A stretch of 64,000 bases of DNA from Rufibacter radiotolerans (GCF_001078055.1 NZ_CP010777.1:3749001-3813000); one strand, 5' to 3'. Counted from the first letter of the stretch, positions 42,975-52,797 are shown. A program made the numbers and translations. Notes: a model not told the origin generated them from the sequence alone.

Positions 42975-45900
42975 CTAACCTACCAAAACAGCCCCTTTGC
43001 GGCGTTTGGCGAGTACCCGGTCTTTGATTTTCTCATTGATCAGGTACATCATAGGCACTACCAGCAAGGTCAGGAACGTGGCAAAGCTCAACCCGAAGAT
43101 GATGGTCCAGGCCAGGGGTCCCCAGAAGGTCACGTTCTCGCCCCCTAAAAAGAAATGCGGATCAAACTCCGTGAAAAGGGTGAAAAAGTTGAAATTCAAG
43201 CCAATGGCCAGCGGGATCAAGCCCAGGATGGTGGCCGTGGCGGTGAGCAGCACCGGGTTCAGACGTGTCTTCCCGGCCATCACAATCGCCTCTTTCAGCT
43301 CCATTCCCTCTCCCATGAGCACATCGGTGAATTCCACCAGCAGAATGCCGTTCTTCACCACAATCCCGGCCAGGGCAACCACCCCAATACCGGTCATCAC
43401 AATGGACATGTCCATATTGAAGACAGAGAACCCGAGCAATACCCCTATCACCGAGAAAATAACTTCTGATAAAATTATCAAGGGCTTGGAAACCGAGTTA
43501 AACTGCATTACTAAGATCAAGAAGATCAAACACATAGCCGCCAGGCCGGCCAGGGAAAGAAAATCCATGGTTTCTTTCTGGTCTTCCTGCTCGCCACCCA
43601 TTTTAATCTCATAGCCCTCTGGCGCAGGAAATCTGTTGAGCGCCGTCTGGATGTTGGCCACCACTTCATTGGGGTTGTAGCCGCCCAGCACGTTAGAGGA
43701 AAGGGAGATCACCCGCTTGAGGTTCTTGCGCTTGATGCCGCCGTAGGTGGTGGAGTATTTGATGGTAGCCACCGAGGAAACCGGCACCTGCCGTACCCTA
43801 CCGGAAGCATCTCTAAAGGTGAGCACCATGCCCATAAGCTGGTCAATGTTCTTGCGGTACTGCTCAGAAAGCCGTACCTGGATAGGGTATTCCTCTTCGT
43901 CCTTCTTGAACTTGGAGGCTTCCTTACCATAAATGGCCGTGCGGAGTTCTGAACCAATCTGAGCAGTGCTCAGGCCTTCGCGGTTGGCCCGCACCCGGTC
44001 AATCTCCACGGTGATCTCGGGGTTCTTGTCTTCCAGGTCGGTGCGCAGGTCTTCAATGCCAGCAATCTGCGCCGAGTCCAGGTAGCGCTGCACTTGTTTG
44101 GAAACCTGAATCAGGCCTTCAAAGTCTTCGCCGGCAATCTCCACCAGAATAGGCTTGCCCACCGGCGGACCGTTCTGCTCCTGCTCCACAGTGATCTCGG
44201 CGCCCGGAATCCCTTTCACCGCCTCCCGGATATCATCCAGGTACTTGGCGGTTTTAATGCCGGGCTCGCGGTCCTGGTACTCCACAAATGCCACCGTCAC
44301 GCGGCCTTTGTTAGACTCAGCCTGCTGGCTACCCGACTGCGGGTCGCCGGCCCCAACGGCCACGTTGGAGATAACAGATTCCACGTTGGGGTTCTTCTCG
44401 CCTACCACCTTAAAGACCCGCTTCTCTACCACTTGCGTGATGGAGTCGGTCACGGACTGGTCGGTGCCTACGGGCATGGTGATATAGGTGTAAATGAAGT
44501 TAGGGTCGCCGCTCGGGAAAAACACCACTTTGGGGGACCTAAGCGCGGTAAGCACCACCGAAAGAATCAAGAGCCCTACCACAGAAGCCAACACGCCATA
44601 TGGCCGCTTGCCTACCAGCATCCAGCGCAGCAGGCGCTCATACCGGCTCATGAAAGCCGGCAGCACCTTGCGTTGGAACTTGTTGATCCAGCCGGTGAAC
44701 ACAAACTTGTTCAGGGCCACAAAGGCCATGAGCACCAGCACCAGATTGCCTATTCCAATCCAGCCGCCGGCAAAGCTCACCATGGCAATTCCGCCCATGA
44801 TGAATATGGCCCGCCGGAAGTTCTTGCGGTCTTTGACCGGGTCGCCCTCGCGGCGCATAAAGGAAACCGCAAACACCGGGTTAATAATAAAGGCCACCAC
44901 CAAAGACGCCAGCAGGGTTAAGATAAGCGTGATAGGCAGGTAGAACATAAACTCGCCCACAATGCCCGGCCAGAAGGCCAGCGGCAGGAAAGGCGCCACC
45001 GTGGTGAGCGTACCGGCCAGCACCGGCAAAAACACCTCACCGGCGGCTATCTTGGCAGATTTGAAGATGTTCCAATTGGTGTCATGGTAAATACGGTGAG
45101 TGTTCTCAATCACCACAATGGCGTCATCTACCACAATGCCCAAGGCCAGCAGAAAAGAGAACAGCACAATCATGTTCAGAGAGAAGCCGATCATAGGCAT
45201 GATCAGGAACGCGATGAACATGGAAATAGGCACCGACAGCCCCACGAACAAGGCGTTGGTGGTGCCCATGAAGAACATCAGAATAAGCGTTACCAGAATA
45301 AACCCGATGATGATGGTGTTGATGAGGTCATTGAGGGTGTGGCGGGTGCTGGTGGATTGGTCACCGGTCACGGTGATCTTCAGGCTTTCGGGCAGTTGGG
45401 TGCCGTGGGCCTCCTCAATAATGGCGTTGATTTTGTCTGAGGCCTCAATCAGGTTTTCGCCGGCCCGCTTGACAACATTAAGGGTGATCACCGGCTGGTT
45501 GTCTAGCCGTGCAAAGCTTTCTCTTTCCTCAAACGTGTCTAGCACCTGGGCTATGTCTCTGAGGTAGATGTTGGCTCCGTTCAAAGACTTCACCACAATG
45601 TCTCCTATGGCTGTGGGGTCTGTGTACTGGCCTACCACGCGCACCGCCCGTTTCATGTCCCCTACCCGCACGGTACCCCCGGAAAGGGTCATGTTCTCGG
45701 TGGCGATGGCGCGAGCCACGTCATCAAAGGTCACCTGGGCCACCTGCATCTTGTACATGTCCAGGTTGATCTGCACCTCTTGCTCCAGGGCGCCCACAAT
45801 ATCCACGCGGGTAATCTCGGGCAGGGCTTCCATGCGGTCCTGCAGGTCCTCGGCAAACTGTTTCAGTTTCTCGGCGCTGAAGTTACCGGAGAGGTTCACG

Positions 45901-46349
45901 TACATGATGGGCATCTCAGAGAAAGAGATCTCTTGCACGTTGGGGGCCTGGTCCAGGTCGGTGGGCAGGTCGGTTTTGGCTTTGTCTACGGCGTCTTTCA
46001 CGCGCTGCTTGCCCACTTCCACGTCCACATCGGTGTTGAACTCCACGTTGATCATGGCAAAGTCCTGCATGGAGGTAGAGGTCACCTTTTTTACCCCGTT
46101 CAGGGACTTGATCTGCTTCTCAATGGGCCGCGTCACCAGGTTTTCCATGTCTGAGGGCGAGGTGCCGGGGTACACCGTGGTCACGATCATGGTAGGGATC
46201 ACAATATCCGGGAAGTTCTCTTTCTGCAGCTTATTAAAGGCCAGAATGCCCGCAATGGTGATGAGCAGCGTGATAAAATAAATACTGGTACGGTTATCTA
46301 TGGCCCAACTGGTGGGCTTGAAATCATGTACTTTCTCTGACTGTTCCAT
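42975..46349 (-). CDS. RND efflux transporter permease (AcrB/HAE family)
   Basis: 1124 residues. Twelve-helix RND layout with two large periplasmic loops: N-terminal helix region FITLLITIAGILAFNKLQKE, proton-relay acids in GIVVDDAIVVIENTHRI, and a repeat of the transmembrane unit at the C-terminus (GVVALAGIVVKNGILLVEF). It exports substrates from the inner membrane or periplasm together with the adaptor and TolC encoded just upstream. About 75-125 bp separate it from the adaptor gene. Substrate unknown. Confidence 0.94.
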   Translation of the reverse strand: MEQSEKVHDFKPTSWAIDNRTSIYFITLLITIAGILAFNKLQKENFPDIVIPTMIVTTVYPGTSPSDMENLVTRPIEKQIKSLNGVKKVTSTSMQDFAMINVEFNTDVDVEVGKQRVKDAVDKAKTDLPTDLDQAPNVQEISFSEMPIMYVNLSGNFSAEKLKQFAEDLQDRMEALPEITRVDIVGALEQEVQINLDMYKMQVAQVTFDDVARAIATENMTLSGGTVRVGDMKRAVRVVGQYTDPTAIGDIVVKSLNGANIYLRDIAQVLDTFEERESFARLDNQPVITLNVVKRAGENLIEASDKINAIIEEAHGTQLPESLKITVTGDQSTSTRHTLNDLINTIIIGFILVTLILMFFMGTTNALFVGLSVPISMFIAFLIMPMIGFSLNMIVLFSFLLALGIVVDDAIVVIENTHRIYHDTNWNIFKSAKIAAGEVFLPVLAGTLTTVAPFLPLAFWPGIVGEFMFYLPITLILTLLASLVVAFIINPVFAVSFMRREGDPVKDRKNFRRAIFIMGGIAMVSFAGGWIGIGNLVLVLMAFVALNKFVFTGWINKFQRKVLPAFMSRYERLLRWMLVGKRPYGVLASVVGLLILSVVLTALRSPKVVFFPSGDPNFIYTYITMPVGTDQSVTDSITQVVEKRVFKVVGEKNPNVESVISNVAVGAGDPQSGSQQAESNKGRVTVAFVEYQDREPGIKTAKYLDDIREAVKGIPGAEITVEQEQNGPPVGKPILVEIAGEDFEGLIQVSKQVQRYLDSAQIAGIEDLRTDLEDKNPEITVEIDRVRANREGLSTAQIGSELRTAIYGKEASKFKKDEEEYPIQVRLSEQYRKNIDQLMGMVLTFRDASGRVRQVPVSSVATIKYSTTYGGIKRKNLKRVISLSSNVLGGYNPNEVVANIQTALNRFPAPEGYEIKMGGEQEDQKETMDFLSLAGLAAMCLIFLILVMQFNSVSKPLIILSEVIFSVIGVLLGFSVFNMDMSIVMTGIGVVALAGIVVKNGILLVEFTDVLMGEGMELKEAIVMAGKTRLNPVLLTATATILGLIPLAIGLNFNFFTLFTEFDPHFFLGGENVTFWGPLAWTIIFGLSFATFLTLLVVPMMYLINEKIKDRVLAKRRKGAVLVG

Positions 46350-46424
46350 AAAATGTGCTGTTTGGGCCAGGCCCGATAAATGGAGGAGCTTAGCGTGAGA
46401 GGATGGCCGCTCCAGGAAACGTCC

Positions 46425-47549
46425 TTAGAAATTCACCGGCTGCCCCTCGGTCAGGTTCTGGGCACCGGTTTTGATCACCTGGTCATTGGCCTGCAGCCCC
46501 GTGAGGACTTCCACCTGGCCGTTGTAGGAGGTACCGGTAGTGATGTTGCGCTTGACGGCTATGCGTTGGTTTCCCTTCTGCTCTACCACGTAGATAAAGT
46601 TGCCCTGCTCGTCTTTCTGCACAATGTCCAGCGGCAGGGTAAGGGCATTCTCCTTCACGTAGTCCTGAATGCGCACCACCGCCACCATGTTGGGCCGCAG
46701 GTTTACCTTACCTTGCTCAGACGGCTTCACGCCCAGCTCCACGGTAAAGGAGCGGTTAGATGGGTCAATGTTACTGCCTACCACGCGCACAGTGGTCATG
46801 ATCTCCTGGTTCAGGTCTGGGAACAGCACCAGGGCGTCATCGCCTTTCTTGATGTTGCTGGCGTAGGCCTCAGAGACCTGGGCCACAATCTTGCCGCTGC
46901 TGGCGTTCACGATCCTGATAATGCCCACACCCGGCGCCACGGCTTCCCCTGATTTAGGAAGAACCTCGTCTACTTCCCCGGAAATAGGGGCCTTGATGAT
47001 GTACTGGGCCCGGGTTTCCTGCAGGGTGGCCAACTGGCGCTCCAGGCTCTCCACATTGTTCTTGGCCTGCAGGAACTGAATCTCTGTGCCTATTTTCTGG
47101 TCCCAGAGGTTTTTCTGCTTTTGGTACACGGTGCGGGCCAGGGCCAGGTTGGGCCGAAGGGCCGCTATCTGCTGGTCCAGCACCCCGGCATCAATAGTGG
47201 CCAGGGTCTGACCCCTGCTCACGCGGTCGCCGGCATTCACGCGCATGCTGGTCAATACCCCTGGCACTTTGGCGCTCACCATCACGTTCTGGTCAAAGTC
47301 CACGTGGCCCTGCACCTCCAGGTAATGCCGGAAGATTTGCGGCTGCATTTTCATGACCGTTACCGGTACCGCCGCCACCTTAGGGCCTTTGCCTTCTTTC
47401 TCCAACTCTTTCTCCAGTTTGGCTATTTCAGCGGACAGCTCGGTTTGTTTAGTTCTGAGGTCAGCCAGCTGCGTGGTTTTATCTTTCTCCCCGCAGGCCG
47501 ATGCCAGCAGCGCCAGCGCCAGGGCCGGAAGGAGTAATTGCTTTTTCAT
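46425..47549 (-). CDS. RND periplasmic adaptor (membrane fusion protein), lipoprotein
   Basis: 374 residues from the Met at 47549, which gives a lipoprotein signal (LLPALALALLASACG); an upstream Met at 47573 is possible. A coiled-coil segment follows, then the lipoyl-like halves around VMVSAKVPGVLTSMRVNAGD and YIIKAPISGEVDEV, and the beta-barrel and membrane-proximal domains. It bridges the RND pump and TolC. Located between the TolC gene (33 bp) and the RND gene. Confidence 0.92.
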   Translation of the reverse strand: MKKQLLLPALALALLASACGEKDKTTQLADLRTKQTELSAEIAKLEKELEKEGKGPKVAAVPVTVMKMQPQIFRHYLEVQGHVDFDQNVMVSAKVPGVLTSMRVNAGDRVSRGQTLATIDAGVLDQQIAALRPNLALARTVYQKQKNLWDQKIGTEIQFLQAKNNVESLERQLATLQETRAQYIIKAPISGEVDEVLPKSGEAVAPGVGIIRIVNASSGKIVAQVSEAYASNIKKGDDALVLFPDLNQEIMTTVRVVGSNIDPSNRSFTVELGVKPSEQGKVNLRPNMVAVVRIQDYVKENALTLPLDIVQKDEQGNFIYVVEQKGNQRIAVKRNITTGTSYNGQVEVLTGLQANDQVIKTGAQNLTEGQPVNF

Positions 47550-47581
47550 AGAAAAGATGCGTGAGGTTTTCATTCTTCTGG

Positions 47582-49063
47582 TTATTTCAAGAGTAAGGCG
47601 CCGGAGGCCCGGTCTGCGTCTACCTGGGCAATAAGGGCATCATACAGGGCGCTGTAGTAATTGGTCTGGGCGGCCCGCAGGTCAGTTTCGGCGGTGATCA
47701 CCTCTAGGTTGGAGCCCACGCCTTCCTGGTATTTGATGCGGGAGATCCGGGCAATTTCGGCGGCCAGGTCCAGGTTTTGCCGCTGAGCCCTGAGCACACT
47801 TAAGGTATTGGCCACGGTGGCGTCAGACTGCTGCAGTTCCAGGTCAATGGACTGCTTCAGTTGCTCAAAGCCCAGTTTCACGTTCTCCAGCTCAATTCTG
47901 GACTGCTGTATCTGGTAGCGCTTGCGCAGGCCATCAAAAATGGGCACCTGCAGGCCAACGCCCACCACGCCAAAGTCAAACCAGTTGCGGGTAGTAGTGT
48001 TGTTGGCCCCGGCCCGCACGTCCAGCAATCTGGCTAGGGAGTTACCCACCCCGTTGTAGCCGTAATTTGCGCTTAACACCAGGCGCGGCAAGAAGCCGGC
48101 CTTGATGTTGCGCTGGTCCAGTTGGGCCAACTCGCGCTGCGTCTCCAGAATAGAGAATTCTATGCGTCTGGCGTATTGGAATCCCTGGTAATTGAGTTTA
48201 GGAGTGGTATTCTCCAGGGAGCTTTCGTTGAGAGGATCTGTGAGCACGATGGCCTGTTGCTGGGGCATGCCCATCTGGAACTTGAGTAGTTGTTCGCTCA
48301 ACACCAATAGCCGCTGGGCTTTGTCTTTGTCAATTTTGAGGTTATTGTAGCTTACCCGCAGGCGGTCCACGTCCAGCTTCTCCACAAACCCGTTTTGGTT
48401 CATGATGGTGGTCTGGCGCAATAAGGTATCTAAGCGGGCCAGGTTCTGGTCCAGTAGTTTCATCTGCTCGCGGGCCACCAACACGCTGTAGTAGGCCTTG
48501 CTCACCTGCTCTGCCGCCTCAATCTCGCTCTGCTGGGTGTTCTTGCGCGAAAGCTGGGTATAGGTAGAGGCCGCCTTAAGGCCAATCAGGTAAGAGCCGT
48601 CAAACAGAAGCTGTGAACCGGAAAGCGCCGCAGACCCGGTCCAGGGCTGCACAAACGTGATGGCCTGGGGCCCAGACATGCCCTCGGGTACCGTATAGGT
48701 AGGGTTGAGTACAATGTCCTGCCCGGAGTTCAGCTGCTGCTGGGTAATGGTGAAGGGGTCCAGGGTGCCGCCGCCGCCAAACGCACTAAAGTCCACGATG
48801 GACTTCTGCTGAATGAAGTTGTTGTTGATGTCTACCCCGGCATTTACCTGCGGCAACCCGATGGCTCGTATCTCTCCTACCCTGGCCTTGGCAATCTGCT
48901 CCTGGTTGCGCAGCACTTTCAGGCTGGGCCGGTTTTCCAGGGCGTACTGAATGGCTTGCTGCAAGGAAAAGGCCTGCTCCTGCGCCAAGGCGGGCGTGGA
49001 AGCCACTAGTGAAAGGAACAGCCCGCCCAACAGAAGCCAACTGACCGTGATTTGCTTTTTCAT
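47582..49063 (-). CDS. TolC-family outer-membrane efflux protein
   Basis: 493 residues. Signal peptide MKKQITVSWLLLGGLFLSL ... ALAQ, then the OEP repeat: FSLQQAIQYALENRPSLKV and a second half starting near ARRIEFSILETQRELAQL, ending YYSALYDALIAQVD. Trimeric outer-membrane tunnel for the adjacent RND pump. It follows the TetR gene by 6 bp, so the regulator leads the operon. Confidence 0.94.
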   Translation of the reverse strand: MKKQITVSWLLLGGLFLSLVASTPALAQEQAFSLQQAIQYALENRPSLKVLRNQEQIAKARVGEIRAIGLPQVNAGVDINNNFIQQKSIVDFSAFGGGGTLDPFTITQQQLNSGQDIVLNPTYTVPEGMSGPQAITFVQPWTGSAALSGSQLLFDGSYLIGLKAASTYTQLSRKNTQQSEIEAAEQVSKAYYSVLVAREQMKLLDQNLARLDTLLRQTTIMNQNGFVEKLDVDRLRVSYNNLKIDKDKAQRLLVLSEQLLKFQMGMPQQQAIVLTDPLNESSLENTTPKLNYQGFQYARRIEFSILETQRELAQLDQRNIKAGFLPRLVLSANYGYNGVGNSLARLLDVRAGANNTTTRNWFDFGVVGVGLQVPIFDGLRKRYQIQQSRIELENVKLGFEQLKQSIDLELQQSDATVANTLSVLRAQRQNLDLAAEIARISRIKYQEGVGSNLEVITAETDLRAAQTNYYSALYDALIAQVDADRASGALLLK

Positions 49064-49069
49064 AGGTAC

Positions 49070-49684
49070 TTACTCTTCTTCGGTGATCTGTTTGTATTGA
49101 TTGATGAGCTTATGCCCCTTTAGGGTGGCCAAGCCCAGCACAAAATGCTCCAGCAGGGCTATCTGCACCTTCTGCAGGTCAAACTGGGTGGCGGGGTAAA
49201 TCTCTGAATTGAAGCCTAACTCCACTTCGGCCAGCCGCAAACGGGCTACAATCTCCACGTCAATATCTTCTCTGAACAGTTTTTCCCTTATCCCCCGCTG
49301 AATGTGGTCTTTGGTCTGCTTTAAGAAGAAACTGTCCTTATGTTCTTTCCAGAGCTGCCAGGTCTGCGGATGGTATTTCTGAAGGTCGTAGAAAATAGTA
49401 GGGTGTACCTGCCGCATCAAGCCACGTACCATCTCTACTATCTGAAACATGGCTTCCATGGCATTGTTTGCCGTATCCAGGGCCACACAGCAGGTGCTCT
49501 CCATGCCCGTGATGTGCTGGTGCATGCCTTCGTACACCAACTCATCCTTATTAGCGAACCACTTGTAAATGGTCTTTTTAGACACACCCAGGTGCGCGGC
49601 TACATCATCCATAGATACGGCCTTAATTCCCCGCTGGAAGAAAAGCACCAAGGCCTCCTGCAATATTCTCTCTCTTATTTCCAT
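49070..49684 (-). CDS. TetR/AcrR-family regulator of the efflux operon
   Basis: 204 residues. N-terminal helix-turn-helix: ILQEALVLFFQRGIKAVSMDDVAAHLGVSKKTIYKWF (first 40 residues region). The C-terminal ligand-binding domain is helical and unspecific. It is the first gene of a TetR-TolC-MFP-RND operon, and a GGAAAC/GTTTCC inverted repeat overlies its promoter, so it most likely represses itself and the pump until a ligand binds. Confidence 0.93.
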   Translation of the reverse strand: MEIRERILQEALVLFFQRGIKAVSMDDVAAHLGVSKKTIYKWFANKDELVYEGMHQHITGMESTCCVALDTANNAMEAMFQIVEMVRGLMRQVHPTIFYDLQKYHPQTWQLWKEHKDSFFLKQTKDHIQRGIREKLFREDIDVEIVARLRLAEVELGFNSEIYPATQFDLQKVQIALLEHFVLGLATLKGHKLINQYKQITEEE

Positions 49685-49703
49685 GCTAACTGCTACTCCG
49701 TGG

Positions 49704-49734
49704 CAAACCTACTGGAAACTATTTTTGTTTCCAA
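49704..49734 (-). promoter_or_regulatory. Promoter of the TetR-efflux operon
   Basis: On the minus strand: TTG (49734-49732), exactly 20 nt, then TAGGTTTG (49711-49704). Full match to the Bacteroidota consensus, 20 nt before the TetR start. Confidence 0.8.
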
Positions 49735-49741
49735 AGTTTCC
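49714..49741 (-). promoter_or_regulatory. TetR operator between -33 and -7
   Basis: GGAAAC (49714-49719), 7 nt, GTTTCC (49727-49732), plus a third half-site GTTTCC at 49736-49741. The inverted pair fills the spacer between the -33 and -7 boxes, so bound repressor would block RNA polymerase. Confidence 0.72.
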
Positions 49742-49895
49742 ATTGATCTTTATTGAGGCTCAATTAATCTTGACTGAGTACCGGATGGATTTTTAAAGCG
49801 GAAAGCTACTGAAGCAATGACAGCACTGCGCAGGGAATCTGACCAGGGACGGTATTCCCATTCTGAACAGGTCAAAATACTGGATGAACCCAAAA

Positions 49896-49935
49896 GCGTT
49901 TTTGGCTTGATTTTGAGAAAACAGGCCAAAAACGG
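49896..49935. repeat. Dispersed palindrome copy
   Basis: GCGTTTTTGGCTTGATTTT, GAGA, AAACAGGCCAAAAACGG; two mismatches. It lies 4 nt beyond the stop of the LytTR regulator gene (3' side). Confidence 0.8.
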
Positions 49936-49938
49936 AAA

Positions 49939-50682
49939 TCAAATACCCAACACGCTTTTCAGACGGGCGTAGCCGCTTTTGCTGAGCGGGACGCGGGTGC
50001 CGCTTTTGAGCAGGGCCACGTGCGTGTCCTTCTCCAGAGGCTCAATGCGGGTGAGCTGGGGCAGGGCAATCATATACGACCTATGCACGCGCACAAACTG
50101 CGCCGCGTCCAGGGTGTTCTCATAATAGCCCATGGTCTTTTTCTTTAGAAAGCACCCGGCGGCGGTGTGGATCTTGACATAGTCATCATAGGCCTCCAGG
50201 TACTGAATCTCCTGCACCGGAATGATCCTGATGTCACTGTTTACCTTCACTACTATGCGCAGTTGCTCCTCAGGCTGTTTTTGGGTGACTTCCTGCAGTT
50301 GTGTAGTAGTCTTCTCTGCGGCTGGCTGGCCCTGTTTCTGGCGCCATTTCTGGATGGCGGTGTCAAACCGCTCCTGCGTGAAGGGTTTGAGCAGATAGTC
50401 TATGGCGTTGGCCTCAAAGGCCTTGATAGCGTACTCGTCAAAGGCGGTGGTGAAGATGACGCCGGGCGCGTGCTCCACCAGTTCCAGCATCTCAAACCCG
50501 TTGATCTTGGGCATCTGTATGTCCAGGAAAATCAGGTCAGGTTGGTGCTGCATGATGGCTTTCACGCCCTCAAAGCCGTTACCGCATTCCTGCACCAGGG
50601 TAATGTCTGGGTGATTAAGCAGGTACTCACAAACAATGGTGCGGGCCAGGGGCTCATCATCAATAACCAGACAGGTAATCAT
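49939..50682 (-). CDS. LytTR-family response regulator
   Basis: 247 residues. Receiver domain with Asp54 in FLDIQMPKING, acidic pair DDE (8-10) and Lys in LLKPF. LytTR DNA-binding domain at about 145-247 (IQYLEAYDDYVKIHT, FVRVHRSYMIAL). It overlaps the histidine kinase gene by 4 bp. LytTR regulators bind direct repeats upstream of targets; targets unknown, probably including its own operon with the LiaF-like protein. Confidence 0.94.
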   Translation of the reverse strand: MITCLVIDDEPLARTIVCEYLLNHPDITLVQECGNGFEGVKAIMQHQPDLIFLDIQMPKINGFEMLELVEHAPGVIFTTAFDEYAIKAFEANAIDYLLKPFTQERFDTAIQKWRQKQGQPAAEKTTTQLQEVTQKQPEEQLRIVVKVNSDIRIIPVQEIQYLEAYDDYVKIHTAAGCFLKKKTMGYYENTLDAAQFVRVHRSYMIALPQLTRIEPLEKDTHVALLKSGTRVPLSKSGYARLKSVLGI

Positions 50683-51764
50683 ATACTTTGCGGAATTTTA
50701 ACGGTGGTGATAAATCTGCCTTCGTGTTGCTGGGTGCTCACTAAATCCTGCCGGCCAAAAAGCAGATACAGGCGGCGGCGCACTGAGTCCAGCCCGAAGC
50801 CCGTGCCCTGTTTAGGCGATAAAAGGCTGGCCTCAAACGGGTTCTCCGTGGAGACAATCAATTGCCCATCCTCGCAGCGGGCCGTGATTTTGATGAGCGT
50901 GTCGCCCAGCGTGTCATAGAGGCCAAACTTGATGGCGTTCTCCACAATGGGCTGCAGCAACAGGTACGGCAGTTGCAGATGCTTGCATATTTCTGGGCAT
51001 TCTACCTGGGTCTGCAGCCTATGCCCGAACCTCACTTTTTCAATCTCCAGGTAAATCTGCAGGTGGTGCAGCTCATCTGCCAGGGGAATGAGCGTCTGGC
51101 CGTCTTTGCGCAGCGTGCCCCGCAGGAAGTCTGATAATTGCTGCACCATCTGCTTGGCCTGGTCCGGCTTGGTTTTCACCAGCGCACTGATGGAGTTGAG
51201 GCTGTTGAACAGGAAGTGCGGCTGCAGTTGCTGCCTTAGCGTGAACAGTTCGGCTTCGCGGGCCATTTTCTCGGTGGCGGTTTTGCGCTCTTCGGCCTGC
51301 CGTTTCTCTTTGGTGTAGTACCAGAGCCAGTTCTGCAGCACAATGAACAGGATCATGAGCCAGGCAAACGCCACCCGCACCGGGTAGGACTGGTGTACAA
51401 AGGCCTGGTACTCTACTTGCCCCTCCAAGAGCCCATCTACGCCCATCTGGCAAAACCATACCATGATGGCGGCCAGGGCTGCGCTCCAACCCAACAAATA
51501 GGCAATCTGCCGGGGCTCTGGCTGGTAATACTTAAGCGACGTGGCCATGACGTAGCCGCTGCCCAGCAACAGCCCATTGGTCAAAAGCGCGTCTACCACC
51601 ACCGGCTGGCCCCTAAACCCGAACTGGTAGAGCACCAGCGTCTGCACCACCGCCCATAGAAGGCCCCAGCCCAGGTACAGCAGAATGATTTTAAACGAAG
51701 GCATGGCGTCTGTTCGGGTAATAGTTAGCGGCGGCAAGTTGACGGACAGGTCCATAGGGCGCAA
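50679..51764 (-). CDS. LytS/YehU-type sensor histidine kinase
   Basis: 361 residues. Four hydrophobic helices in the first 150 residues, a charged linker, then the His_kinase domain with QLQPHFLFNSLNSISALV (phospho-acceptor His) and an HATPase half with PLLLQPIVENAIKFG and GTGFGLDSVRRRLYLLF. Typical partner of LytTR regulators. It overlaps the regulator gene by 4 bp and lies 11 bp after the LiaF-like gene. Confidence 0.93.
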   Translation of the reverse strand: MRPMDLSVNLPPLTITRTDAMPSFKIILLYLGWGLLWAVVQTLVLYQFGFRGQPVVVDALLTNGLLLGSGYVMATSLKYYQPEPRQIAYLLGWSAALAAIMVWFCQMGVDGLLEGQVEYQAFVHQSYPVRVAFAWLMILFIVLQNWLWYYTKEKRQAEERKTATEKMAREAELFTLRQQLQPHFLFNSLNSISALVKTKPDQAKQMVQQLSDFLRGTLRKDGQTLIPLADELHHLQIYLEIEKVRFGHRLQTQVECPEICKHLQLPYLLLQPIVENAIKFGLYDTLGDTLIKITARCEDGQLIVSTENPFEASLLSPKQGTGFGLDSVRRRLYLLFGRQDLVSTQQHEGRFITTVKIPQSI

Positions 51765-51775
51765 CCGGGCTGCAA

Positions 51776-52603
51776 TTAATAACTTTTGATGTCAATTCCA
51801 CCAAAGATGACGGTTCCTTTCAAGATGAGCACCTTGTCCCCCTGCATGGAAGGGCGTATCATGGAGCGTTTCTCGTCAATCCCGCCAAAAATGCAGGCTA
51901 CCTCTGAGCGCACTTTCCAATCGGCCGGAATCACCAGGGTGGTGCCGCCAAACATTATGGTCACGTCTATCACCACTTCGCCCTGCAGGTCGGCGTGGGC
52001 CAGGTTATACTCGGCGCCGCCGAAAAACGTGGTGATCTGGCCGCCCCTAAAGCTTTTGGTGATAATGCTCTTCTTGATGCCGCCAAACACCGCGGTGCCA
52101 TTGATGTAATCGTCTTTTGACACCGTGGCGGGGTCCATCACCCCTTCTGAGGCAGGTGTGGCATAAGAGGAGGTATAGGTATTGCCAGGGTAGGCCTCCG
52201 GCAAGGGCTGGCTTGGGCTTTTCCAGCCTTTGCCCGGCGAATGGTGCCGCGGGCGCAACATCATGAACAATCCAAACCCGATCAACAGAACGGGCCAGAA
52301 ATACGGCTTTATGTTGAAGGCAGGGAAAATATCTTCCATCAGAAAGAGTGACCCAATGGCGAAAGGAAAAATCCAGCCGATGTTGCGGAAATTATGCTTA
52401 AAGCCGGTGTATAAGCCTATCACAATCAACAGCATCTTCCAGGAGAAAAGCCAGTAAGGCACATTTAACACATAGAACTCCCGGGCCAACAGGGCCAAGC
52501 CCACAATGACAATGAGCAATCCTGCCATTACCCGGCCGCCGTTGTTCCTGGATGGCTCGTAGCCACTGTAGTTTGGTGAGGTGTTTTCGTTGTTCGTTTC
52601 CAT
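51776..52603 (-). CDS. LiaF-like transmembrane protein (DUF5668/cell-wall stress type)
   Basis: 275 residues from the Met at 52603 (METNNEN); the frame from 52627 adds eight residues across the predicted transcript start. Several hydrophobic helices (about 30-115), then a beta-helical C-terminal domain with the repeated pattern INGTAVFGGIKKSI, ITTFFGGAEYNLA and VIFGGIDI, as in LiaF/VraT-type modulators. Such proteins tune a neighbouring two-component system in response to envelope stress. Order of transcription: LiaF-like, LytS, LytR. Confidence 0.88.
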   Translation of the reverse strand: METNNENTSPNYSGYEPSRNNGGRVMAGLLIVIVGLALLAREFYVLNVPYWLFSWKMLLIVIGLYTGFKHNFRNIGWIFPFAIGSLFLMEDIFPAFNIKPYFWPVLLIGFGLFMMLRPRHHSPGKGWKSPSQPLPEAYPGNTYTSSYATPASEGVMDPATVSKDDYINGTAVFGGIKKSIITKSFRGGQITTFFGGAEYNLAHADLQGEVVIDVTIMFGGTTLVIPADWKVRSEVACIFGGIDEKRSMIRPSMQGDKVLILKGTVIFGGIDIKSY

Positions 52604-52624
52604 AGTTGTACTTGATTGATAGAC

Positions 52625-52655
52625 CAAATGTAGAGGGTTGGTGCCGCGGCCGCAA
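52625..52655 (-). promoter_or_regulatory. Promoter of the LiaF-LytS-LytR operon
   Basis: Minus strand: TTG (52655-52653), 20 nt, TACATTTG (52632-52625). Full consensus, about 22 nt upstream of the chosen start. Confidence 0.78.
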
Positions 52656-52757
52656 CGGCTATTAGGCTAACTCTGGAAGAAAGTAGGTGAATGGAGGGTT
52701 TTGGTAGGTGAATGGCGAAAAGGTTTTTAACCGACGCAGGGGAAGGCAAATTAAAAA

Positions 52758-52797
52758 CCGTTTTGGGCCTGTTTTCCGGAAAATAGCCCTAAAACGC
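52758..52797. repeat. Dispersed palindrome copy
   Basis: CCGTTTTGGGCCTGTTTT, CCGG, AAAATAGCCCTAAAACG; one of the few copies in a divergent gap, between the LiaF-like gene and pheS. Confidence 0.88.

Noticed and set aside
44094..44921. 275-codon plus-strand frame opposite the RND permease
   Set aside because: Antisense shadow with His/Gly-rich composition and no start context.
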